Shown here in pieces: positions 1-5,150 of a DNA stretch of 10,307 nt. Source of the stretch: an uncultured Desulfobacterales bacterium (GTDB lineage: Bacteria; Desulfobacterota; Desulfobacteria; Desulfobacterales; JAFDCJ01). The stretch covers positions 6,506 through 16,812 of the forward strand of contig CALZJV010000464.1 in assembly GCA_945787595.1 (NCBI GenBank), written 5' to 3'. Position numbers and translations under genes: made by a program. The notes under the pieces are model-generated. The model searched no databases. It saw only the letters and a program-made list of their open reading frames with translations, and was not told the DNA's origin. Position 1 is the first letter of the stretch, and every line of letters starts with the position of its first letter.

Positions 1-446
1 CCGTAACGGTGCTCGGCCGAAAGCGGATAAAGCGTCTCCAGCCCCAGTTGATAGAAATCCGAAAGAAAGACTTCCTGCTCCGCGCCGTCAATTTTGTTGA
101 CGGCGTAAAAGACCGGTTTGTCAACGGTGCGAAGGATATCGACAGTTTCCCGGTCAAATGGTGAAACTCCCTCTTTTCCGTCCAGCAGCAGGATGATCAC
201 ATCCGCATCGGCAATGGCCTGGTGTACCTGGAAACGGATCTCATCCGCAAAATCATCTCCTTCGGTAAATCCGCCGGTGTCCACCAGTGTGAATTCAACA
301 TCATTCCAGCAAGCATCCCCGTAATGGCGGTCCCGCGTAACTCCCGGGAAATTATCCACCAGCGCATCTTTGGTACGGGTGACGCGATTAAACAGGGTCG
401 ATTTGCCCACATTGGGGCGACCGACGATGGCAACGATGGGTTTCAT
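1..446 (-). CDS. der: Ribosome biogenesis GTPase Der (EngA), N-terminal part, cut by window edge
   Basis: Der is a tandem-domain GTPase needed for maturation of the 50S ribosomal subunit in the cytoplasm. The first 148 residues, most of the first G domain, are present. Visible motifs are the P-loop GRPNVGKS (residues 9-16), switch I with PGVTRDR (T37), DTGG (56-59), NKID (117-120) and SAEH (143-146). Together these mark a Der first domain rather than Era or another TRAFAC GTPase. The ATG at 446 places the P-loop at residue 9, as usual for the family. Only a weak AGG lies upstream. The second G domain and the KH-like domain would lie left of position 1. The 429-bp gap behind the RDD gene suggests its own promoter. 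The identification is very secure. Confidence 0.97.
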   Translation of the reverse strand, partial: MKPIVAIVGRPNVGKSTLFNRVTRTKDALVDNFPGVTRDRHYGDACWNDVEFTLVDTGGFTEGDDFADEIRFQVHQAIADADVIILLLDGKEGVSPFDRETVDILRTVDKPVFYAVNKIDGAEQEVFLSDFYQLGLETLYPLSAEHRY

Positions 447-537
447 AAAATGAATGCCTGAATTTTGAACGACTCACTAGCCCCGATCAAACTGCACGTT
501 TCGGCGACCAGCGGCGGTGCTGATTCCAGATCCTTGC

Positions 538-580
538 AACTCTGAATCTTGAACCCCCGAACCTCTTAAACTTTGAACCG
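538..580 (+). repeat. Heptad/octad repeat, TTGAACC type
   Basis: About six degenerate 7-8 bp units based on TTGAACC stand in a row (CTGAATC, TTGAACC, CCCGAACC, TCTTAAAC, TTTGAACC). The same unit recurs at 1719-1727, 7437-7466 (opposite orientation) and 7640-7678. A single related unit (TTTTGAAC) lies near 462-470, close to the der start. The function is unknown. Confidence 0.6.
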
Positions 581-606
581 TTACCGCTTATTTATTCCAA
601 TTCCAC

Positions 607-738
607 ATGAAATTGCAAGATATTCCTCAGCGCATGAAATTTCGGCGAAACAAATACAGCCTATCTCCTTCTGCACCGCTCATGCCTTTTGGGATCGTTG
701 TTGCAGGTCTGCTAATCTGGGTTTTTGCTCGCGGTTAG
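607..738 (+). CDS. Possible small single-pass membrane protein (43 aa)
   Basis: This short plus-strand ORF runs against the direction of every other gene here. Residues 1-20 are basic (MKLQDIPQRMKFRRNKY...). They are followed by a hydrophobic stretch at about 28-40 (PFGIVVAGLLIWVF) and a short basic end, so it looks like a membrane-anchored micropeptide with the N-terminus inside. An alternative start is M10 (position 634). No convincing Shine-Dalgarno sequence precedes either start, and the ORF lies between a heptad repeat (538-580) and a palindromic repeat (771-840), so it could be chance or the remnant of a repeat cargo. I do not recognise a family. The amino-acid pattern is suggestive but proves nothing. 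Confidence 0.3.
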   Translation: MKLQDIPQRMKFRRNKYSLSPSAPLMPFGIVVAGLLIWVFARG

Positions 739-770
739 GGTTCACGAAGAAATAAATTCACAATTTTAGG

Positions 771-840
771 CGTTGAGGCGCCCGATTGGCAAGGCGCGAA
801 AACGCAGGAATATCTGGATATTCCGAGCTTTCGCAACGCC
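771..840. repeat. Palindromic intergenic repeat element
   Basis: Nested inverted symmetry is centred at 815/816. A perfect 8-bp palindrome (GGAATATC-TG-GATATTCC, 807-824) is flanked by GCGAAA (796-801) and TTTCGC (829-834), and further out by GGCGTT (771-776) and AACGCC (835-840). It sits just downstream of the RDD stop codon. No T-tract follows, so it resembles a REP- or MITE-like repeat more than an intrinsic terminator, although it could protect the 3' end of an mRNA. Confidence 0.65.
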
Positions 841-875
841 GCCAGGCGGGATGCATCGGCGTATAAAATGTGAAG

Positions 876-1592
876 TTATTCGAGGGTTTTAAAATAAGTG
901 ACAATGCGCTGAAAAAGCTGGACCCGGGCCCGGGGTTCGAACTCATCCCGCCGCACCAGGGCCTGGAGTGCGACCTGCGCTTCGGCCGGAGAGACATGGT
1001 GGCGCAGACGCGCCTCCAGATGAGGGTATTTGCGAAATGAATTGTATTTTCCTTCAAGAAGTTGATCCAGGTCGGGTTCATCGACCCGGGGACTCCACAC
1101 GACGATGGTATTGGCAACAAAATCGCCGAGTCTCTGGGCACGGCGGTTAATAAGGCAGGTCAGACCGCCGACCAGATATAAAAACGGCAAACTGTCCACA
1201 AATCGAAGCAGGTTTCGAATCACGATTTGACTAAATTGCAATTGCAGCCCATGCACATCCGTTACTCTTAGACGCAGCAACCGTTTGCCCAGGGTTTGCC
1301 CGCGCCAGTACCATTCCGTAACGATTCCATAGCCTATGGAAACGACAAAATACCCCAGAACACTTGCTGCCATGGCAAAATCCCGGCTGATAATCCCCAG
1401 TACACCCAGCAGGACGTTCAGCAGTTTGCTTGCAACCAAAATTACCAACAGATCCACCGACCATGCCAAAAACCGAGTCACCGGTCCGGCCAGCATAAGG
1501 GAAAATTCTATCCCCTCCGGAGTTCTGATGGTTAAGGAATTTATAAAGCTCAAATATAGTTTACACTTTTCGTAATTACATTTTGTATACAC
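876..1592 (-). CDS. RDD family membrane protein with C-terminal extension
   Basis: This is a polytopic inner-membrane protein of the RDD family. The start of the domain (about residues 20-50) reads SLTIRTPEGIEF followed by LAGPVTRFLAWSVDLLVI, with the family Arg (R40) and Asp (D47). Hydrophobic segments lie near 41-66 and 74-92. The late motif NRRAQRLGDFVANTIVV (149-165) carries the other characteristic Asp. About 70 charged residues follow (170-238), a soluble tail ending at a TAA. The start is uncertain. The listed GTG gives 19 residues before SLTIRTPEG, and its GAGGTG Shine-Dalgarno-like sequence is about 22 nt away. A TTG at codon 14 would fit the family better but has no ribosome binding site. 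It follows the SpoIIM-like gene, a frequent partner of RDD proteins in MoxR clusters. Its role here is unknown and may be transport or scaffolding. Confidence 0.85.
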   Translation of the reverse strand: MYTKCNYEKCKLYLSFINSLTIRTPEGIEFSLMLAGPVTRFLAWSVDLLVILVASKLLNVLLGVLGIISRDFAMAASVLGYFVVSIGYGIVTEWYWRGQTLGKRLLRLRVTDVHGLQLQFSQIVIRNLLRFVDSLPFLYLVGGLTCLINRRAQRLGDFVANTIVVWSPRVDEPDLDQLLEGKYNSFRKYPHLEARLRHHVSPAEAQVALQALVRRDEFEPRARVQLFQRIVTYFKTLE

Positions 1593-1626
1593 TTTTAGTT
1601 CAAAAAAATAATTTCACCTCGAAAAA

Positions 1627-1682
1627 CACGAAAGACACAAAAAATATAAATTTAATTCTAGAAATACTTCGTGTCTTTCGTG
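1627..1682. repeat. Inverted repeat with 12-bp perfect arms
   Basis: The arms CACGAAAGACAC (1627-1638) and GTGTCTTTCGTG (1671-1682) are perfect reverse complements. They are separated by 32 bp of AT-rich sequence that contains the palindrome TTCTAGAA. It lies between the SpoIIM-like stop and the RDD start, with a T/A-rich run on its right. It looks like a small dispersed element. A long-spaced operator is possible but unsupported. Confidence 0.65.
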
Positions 1683-1692
1683 GTTAAAAAAA

Positions 1693-1721
1693 TAAAACTG
1701 TAAGCTGGCATCCTCCAGCTT
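1693..1721 (-). terminator. Probable Rho-independent terminator after the SpoIIM-like gene
   Basis: Read on the minus strand, a perfect 7-bp stem (AAGCTGG, 6-nt loop, CCAGCTT; positions 1721-1702) begins 11 bases after the SpoIIM-like stop. It is followed by ACAGTTTTATTTTTTT, a T-rich tract displaced about 4 nt from the stem. The stem is short and the tract interrupted, so termination may be partial. If real, it separates RDD from the rest of the operon. Confidence 0.45.
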
Positions 1722-1731
1722 TGAACCTTTT

Positions 1732-2757
1732 TTACTGTTTTCCGCTTTCAACTTCCGGCTCTGATTTTATAGTTCTTTTCCCTGACACGGCTAAAAACAA
1801 TACCAGCAGGAATAACTCCAGGACACCGAATCCGATCTTAGCGCCATACGGAATGACCGGCTCATGATACTGGGAGAAGAATGCCTCTATAATACCGGCC
1901 CAGATCAGCATCACGGCAACCCCCATAATAAGGGTCACCAAATCACCGCTTATTTTTCTCAATCTCGCTTTCAAGGAAATGGATTTTCCCCAGCCGATAA
2001 GCGCTCCGGCCAGCACCAGACCGGATTGCCCTGCCAGGATAATTGCCGGAATTTCGATGACCCCGTGGGGCAGCAGCCAGCCCAGCAAAAACGGCGTCTC
2101 TCCGGCCAGCACATAATCCAGTGCTACCGCCCCGAGTATGACGCCGTTGTAAAAAAGCATGATCAGCGTGCCGATTCCCCAGGTTATACCCATAGCAAGG
2201 GTAAAAATGGAGACTTTGGTATTATGGGTCATTAAAAAGGATGAAAAAGAAGTTTTAGCGCCCGCAAGCCGATCCTTGTCAGCAGCCTCTTCTTTTGCAA
2301 CCCGTTCGGACGGATCACCATGCAGGTGAGAAAACGGCAGCAGAACCTCTTTGACGTCCGGGTCGACAACGATCACAAACCCGCCGAAGGCACCGCCCAC
2401 CAGCATGGCCGCCAGACAGATCCAGAAGGCACGGACGTGTTTACGAAACGTCTGCGGGAAGGTTGAAAAAAACCAATGCAGGGGCGCCAGTCGGTGGGGC
2501 TTTGCCGGATTTTCATGTATTTCTCCAAAGGCCCTTGACACCAAAGACTCAAGGTAAACACGGGTGTTCGGCTCGGCCGAGAAAGTACTAATCTTGGCCA
2601 GATCCCCCGAAGCTCGCTGATAAAGATAGTGAAATCGCTCCAGCCGGGCCAGGCTCAGCCTGAGTTCCGGCCTTTTTTCCAGTTTCTCCAGCACAGCCTC
2701 AAGTTCATTCCAGAGCGGTCGTTCTTCAGTGATAAATTTTTGTAGGTCGATGATCAT
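1732..2757 (-). CDS. SpoIIM-like (stage II sporulation protein M / DUF95) integral membrane protein
   Basis: This 341-aa polytopic membrane protein belongs to the SpoIIM/DUF95 family. It opens with the conserved MIIDLQKFITEERPLWNELE pattern and a charged helical region (1-105). Membrane segments follow at about 109-131, 183-206, 208-220, 232-256, 272-292 and 304-325. The family motifs THNTKVSIFTLAMGITWGIGT (178-198, with the following YNG) and LLPHGVIEIPAIILAGQSGL (228-247) are clear. In spore formers SpoIIM works with SpoIID and SpoIIP in septal peptidoglycan remodelling. In MoxR/RDD clusters of non-spore-formers it is a membrane partner of unknown function, and nothing here points to sporulation. 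The ATG at 2757 matches the family start, yet there is no Shine-Dalgarno sequence because an AT-rich repeat arm begins immediately upstream. Confidence 0.9.
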   Translation of the reverse strand: MIIDLQKFITEERPLWNELEAVLEKLEKRPELRLSLARLERFHYLYQRASGDLAKISTFSAEPNTRVYLESLVSRAFGEIHENPAKPHRLAPLHWFFSTFPQTFRKHVRAFWICLAAMLVGGAFGGFVIVVDPDVKEVLLPFSHLHGDPSERVAKEEAADKDRLAGAKTSFSSFLMTHNTKVSIFTLAMGITWGIGTLIMLFYNGVILGAVALDYVLAGETPFLLGWLLPHGVIEIPAIILAGQSGLVLAGALIGWGKSISLKARLRKISGDLVTLIMGVAVMLIWAGIIEAFFSQYHEPVIPYGAKIGFGVLELFLLVLFLAVSGKRTIKSEPEVESGKQ

Positions 2758-2765
2758 AGCACAAA

Positions 2766-2805
2766 AAATGAGCTAAAGTTAAAAATGACTAAATTGAGCT
2801 AAATT
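2766..2805 (+). repeat. AT-rich TAAAATGA/CTAAA repeat arm
   Basis: Units of roughly 9-10 bp (AAAATGAGCTAAAG, TTAAAAATGACTAAA, TTGAGCTAAA) follow one another. This arm is the inverted partner of the copies at 3203-3225 and 3384-3421, and it bounds the four-helix-bundle gene on its 3' side. It reaches to within about 10 bases of the SpoIIM-like start codon. Confidence 0.65.
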
Positions 2806-2821
2806 TAACCGAAATTTACCT

Positions 2822-3190
2822 TTAATTATCTGGAATTAATGACTTATTTCCAATAGAAGTGAAAATAGCCAACAATTCACTGCATTCTTCATATTCAGCT
2901 TTTAACTGACCCCAGGTTTTCCATTCAATATCTGCCACTATTTCCAACCAATACTGGGTCTCGCTTGCTTCACCTTCACAAATTTTAATCTTATTTCTAA
3001 AATCAGCTTTACTTCTTGCTCGATTCGCTTCACGATAGTTTGCACCAATGGAAGTTCCTGCCTTGGTAATTTGATTCCTGACAATATTTCCTTCAGGCGT
3101 ATTGGGCAGGGTTATCGATAAGCGAATTATTTTGACTGCGAAGCGTCTTGTTCTCTGCTCAAGCTCTTTGGCGAATTTTTTCCGATCCAT
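2822..3190 (-). CDS. Four-helix-bundle protein (23S rRNA intervening-sequence / S23 family)
   Basis: This 122-aa protein is all-helical and has the hallmarks of the four-helix-bundle family first known from 23S rRNA intervening sequences. A leading basic helix (6-27) is followed by RNQITKAGTSIGANYREA (38-55), ARSKADFRNKIKIC (58-71) and EASETQYWLEIV (74-85), then a final helix around 92-113. The length is typical. The start is supported by AGGAAG seven bases before the ATG. Members form small oligomeric bundles with basic surfaces, and the related Avd protein of diversity-generating retroelements binds reverse transcriptase and RNA. No function is known for solitary copies. The gene separates DUF58 from SpoIIM-like, is lower in GC than both, and is flanked by inverted AT-rich repeats, so it looks inserted. 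Confidence 0.93.
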   Translation of the reverse strand: MDRKKFAKELEQRTRRFAVKIIRLSITLPNTPEGNIVRNQITKAGTSIGANYREANRARSKADFRNKIKICEGEASETQYWLEIVADIEWKTWGQLKAEYEECSELLAIFTSIGNKSLIPDN

Positions 3191-3202
3191 TATTGTCTTC
3201 CT

Positions 3203-3225
3203 GTAATTTTAGGAATTTTAGTTCT
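3203..3225 (-). repeat. Short AT-rich repeat arm upstream of the four-helix-bundle gene
   Basis: This tract contains AATTTTAGGAATTTTAG, the reverse orientation of the 2766-2805 arm. The pair brackets the four-helix-bundle gene. It is short and degenerate. Confidence 0.4.
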
Positions 3226-3297
3226 ACTTTGTCACCCTAGAAGAGAAAATTATTTTTATAGAATATCAATAAGTTATAAGGCTAATAGAGAAAGTGA

Positions 3298-3334
3298 TCT
3301 AAAATTTAAAATGAACTAAAATGAGTTAAAGTTG
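3298..3334 (+). repeat. AT-rich TAAAATGA repeat arm, outer left copy
   Basis: This is a run of CTAAAATTTAAAATGAACTAAAATGAG-like units in the same orientation as 2766-2805. With the inverted copy at 3384-3421 it could fold into a long AT-rich hairpin around a 49-bp centre. Confidence 0.6.
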
Positions 3335-3361
3335 TGGTATTATGTCCATTTTATAAAAACG

Positions 3362-3375
3362 GATAGAGCGCAGCG
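3362..3375 (+). other. GATAGAGCGCAGCG motif beside repeat arm
   Basis: This 14-base motif is followed after 8 bases by the repeat beginning TAATTTTAGTCATTTT. A close variant stands in the same relation to a repeat at 9972-9985, and a shorter form (AGAGCGAAGCG) at 5209-5219 on the minus strand. It may be the conserved edge of a mobile or duplicating repeat. Confidence 0.5.
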
Positions 3376-3383
3376 TTTCATTA

Positions 3384-3421
3384 ATTTTAGTCATTTTAGG
3401 CATTTTACAACTTTAGACATT
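3384..3421 (-). repeat. AT-rich repeat arm abutting the DUF58 stop
   Basis: Near-perfect 9-10 bp periodic units (ATTTTAGTC, ATTTTAGGC, ATTTTACAAC, TTTAGAC) run up to the DUF58 stop codon at 3425-3427. The orientation is inverted relative to 3298-3334 and 2766-2805, and the same as 9993-10035. Confidence 0.65.
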
Positions 3422-3424
3422 TCT

Positions 3425-4798
3425 CTAAAGAACCTGCCGTCTTTTTACCGTCAAATACTGGGACACGATATCCGTACACAGGTTTTCATTTTCCAGCAGA
3501 TAAAATCCGATCCCGCGACGGCGAAGGTATTTTTCCGTTTCTCGCAGGTTCCGCCACAGGAGATGGTTGCCTAATTTCCGATAAATATCATCAACAGTCT
3601 GGGTCGATGGATCAGAAAAAAGCGGTTGGGCACCGGCGGGTTTTAACATATTGACTATAACCAGGTGCCGCCGACGGATCACATCGATGTTGGCGGTAAA
3701 GCTCTCCGCTAGGACCGGGTCATCCAGATTGGTTAACACAATCAACAAAGCACGCCGCCTGATTTTGGTTGCGATAAAAGTGAAAAGTTCGCTAAAATCC
3801 GGCGTGACGCTTCTAGCCTGCAGGGTGTGAAGGGCATCACGGCATACATCATAATGCGCCTTGCCGCTTTTGGCCCGCACAAATTTTCTCACACGGTCGT
3901 CAAATGCCAACAAGCCAAACTCGTCTGCCTGCCGTTCGGCTGCCAGTCCCATGACAAGCGCGGCGGCGGCATAGCGTTCCATGATGGTAGTATAGTCATC
4001 AACCTCCAGTTTCCCCAAAGTTGTCAACCTGCTGCTATGAGGATCTGAGTTTCTGACACTCAAGCGGGAGCCATCGATGATGACATAGATTTGCTGGGTG
4101 CGCTCGATTTGATAGACTTTCGTAATCGGCTGGCCGCGACGGGCAGTGGCTTTCCAGTGGATATCTTCATAACTGTCTCCGGGCAAATACTCTCTTAACT
4201 GTTCAAACTCTCTGCCCTTGCCCACCTGGCGCAAAGCGTGTATTCCGATGCCTCTGTTCATAAACAGGCCGCTGAGTTTTTTGCGTTCTCTAAAAAGATC
4301 GGGATAGACCCTTACTTCCGCTCGTACCGCTTCGGTCCGACGCAGGGACCAGAATCCCAACCTGGAGGTTGTTTCCAGGTAACAATTTTCAAGAAAGTAC
4401 AGCCCTTGCTTCAAGGCTTTAAACGGCCATTCAACTAGGCTATATGGTATTTCCTTCGGCAGATTGGTGATGAGATCCTGCTTGGTTGAATAAATTTCCC
4501 GTGGGAACGCCAACCCGAGCCTTAGTTGTTTGATCTTGGCTGCATCATTTTCAATGGACAGGGTCATCTGACACCCACGTCCCACCGAAAGCCGAACCAC
4601 CGCCGGCAGGGTAACGCGGATCCCACTCAGCAGTTTTCGGGAAACGGTTGCATCGACGATTGCAACAGCCAGGAACCCAATGGTCAATCCAATCCCGGGT
4701 CCGGCGACTGCAGGCATGACGGCAGCCAGAACGGAAACGGGGATAAAAATTATTCCCACCCAGATTATAAGTTTTGTTCTCGGAACTAGTCTCATCAT
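3425..4798 (-). CDS. DUF58 domain-containing membrane protein (vWA-like)
   Basis: This is a 457-aa DUF58 protein, the usual partner of MoxR ATPases. Two membrane segments near the N-terminus (about 10-28 and 32-50) are followed by a beta-rich region (60-165). The family signature spans 195-230: GREFEQLREYLPGDSYEDIHW, then KATARRGQ. A vWA-like region begins at YVIIDGSRLS (238-247). The canonical MIDAS pattern DxSxS is only partly kept (D242, S244, then L246), so metal binding may be weakened. I start at the tandem ATGs 4798/4795, which place the two membrane helices at the N-terminus. The frame stays open to 4978, but that extension is made of heptad repeat and remnants of a broken gene, and no convincing Shine-Dalgarno sequence helps decide. 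It probably forms a membrane complex remodelled by MoxR. Confidence 0.92.
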   Translation of the reverse strand: MMRLVPRTKLIIWVGIIFIPVSVLAAVMPAVAGPGIGLTIGFLAVAIVDATVSRKLLSGIRVTLPAVVRLSVGRGCQMTLSIENDAAKIKQLRLGLAFPREIYSTKQDLITNLPKEIPYSLVEWPFKALKQGLYFLENCYLETTSRLGFWSLRRTEAVRAEVRVYPDLFRERKKLSGLFMNRGIGIHALRQVGKGREFEQLREYLPGDSYEDIHWKATARRGQPITKVYQIERTQQIYVIIDGSRLSVRNSDPHSSRLTTLGKLEVDDYTTIMERYAAAALVMGLAAERQADEFGLLAFDDRVRKFVRAKSGKAHYDVCRDALHTLQARSVTPDFSELFTFIATKIRRRALLIVLTNLDDPVLAESFTANIDVIRRRHLVIVNMLKPAGAQPLFSDPSTQTVDDIYRKLGNHLLWRNLRETEKYLRRRGIGFYLLENENLCTDIVSQYLTVKRRQVL

Positions 4799-4844
4799 GA
4801 CAACCGAACGCAATCCCTGCTTTGATAGTGGTTTTAATTTTAAA

Positions 4845-4884
4845 TTGAATAACGATTGACGAATAGCGAATGACGAATGACGAG
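4845..4884 (-). repeat. Heptad repeat arm, GACGAAT family (3' side of broken gene)
   Basis: On the plus strand this reads as successive 7-bp units: ATTGACG, AATAGCG, AATGACG, AATGACG. It is the inverted counterpart of 4996-5035. It begins right after the stop of the broken four-helix-bundle gene. Its translation would supply the RHSSF-like residues of the spurious extended DUF58 reading frame. Confidence 0.7.
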
Positions 4885-4991
4885 CTATAAAGGCTTTTTC
4901 CTGTTCCGTCGTGCTGTCTGAGCGCTCTTCACAAAAAATGGATGATTCTAACAGCAAAATCAATAAGCCGCGCCTCAAGATCGCTTTTCAT
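4885..4991 (-). pseudogene. Broken four-helix-bundle gene with internal deletion
   Basis: Reading from the ATG at 4991, the first 20 codons (MKSDLEARLIDFAVRIIHF...) match the first helix expected of a four-helix-bundle protein and then hit TGA at 4929-4931. Shifting by two bases, the next 14 codons (KSAQTARRNRKKPL, stop at 4885-4887) resemble the usual C-terminal end of that family (xxVKSxxTARxN). The middle, about 85 codons holding the SIGANY and YWL motifs, is missing. This points to an internal deletion with frame loss. An AAGGG lies four bases before the ATG. Heptad repeats in inverted orientation touch both ends. The family assignment rests on two short segments judged by eye from knowledge of the family. 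Confidence 0.6.
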
Positions 4992-4995
4992 TTTT

Positions 4996-5035
4996 CCCTT
5001 CGTCACTCGTCATTCCTTGTTCGTCATTCGTCATT
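4996..5035 (+). repeat. Heptad repeat arm, GACGAAT family (5' side of broken gene)
   Basis: On the plus strand this reads TTCGTCA, CTCGTCA, TTCCTTG, TTCGTCA, TTCGTCA, TTC. It is the inverted partner of 4845-4884, about 110 bp away. Together the arms could form a long cruciform or RNA hairpin with the broken gene in the loop. Confidence 0.7.
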
Positions 5036-5104
5036 CACATTTTTTTCCCTCAAGCTCCTCCACCCTAAACTAGCCACTCGCAATTTTCTGTCATCTGCTT
5101 CTAT

Positions 5105-5150
5105 TCCTATGCGCTACGTTCTCTGCCCCATGCGCTTTCGCCCGGACACC
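5105..5150. repeat. Possible third heptad-like repeat (CTATGCG type)
   Basis: Sequence around the MoxR stop can be read in 7-bp steps (CTATGCG, CTACGTT, CTCTGCC, CCATGCG, CTTTCGC). It is degenerate and encodes the last residues of the MoxR frame. The call is tentative. Confidence 0.35.

Noticed and set aside
118..461. Plus- and minus-strand frames within the der region
   Set aside because: They are shadows of the Der coding sequence, whose motifs fix the true frame.
758..1141. 127-codon minus-strand frame overlapping the RDD 3' half
   Set aside because: It is out of frame with the clear RDD gene, and its end is translated from the palindromic repeat. It has no domain-like pattern.
1732..2757. 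SpoIIM homology as evidence for sporulation
   Set aside because: The gene is of the widespread MoxR/RDD-linked type. No other sporulation gene is present.
2822..3190. Four-helix-bundle protein considered as the Avd accessory protein of a diversity-generating retroelement
   Set aside because: No reverse transcriptase and no template/variable repeat pair is present in the window, and the sequence fits the general S23-type family equally well.
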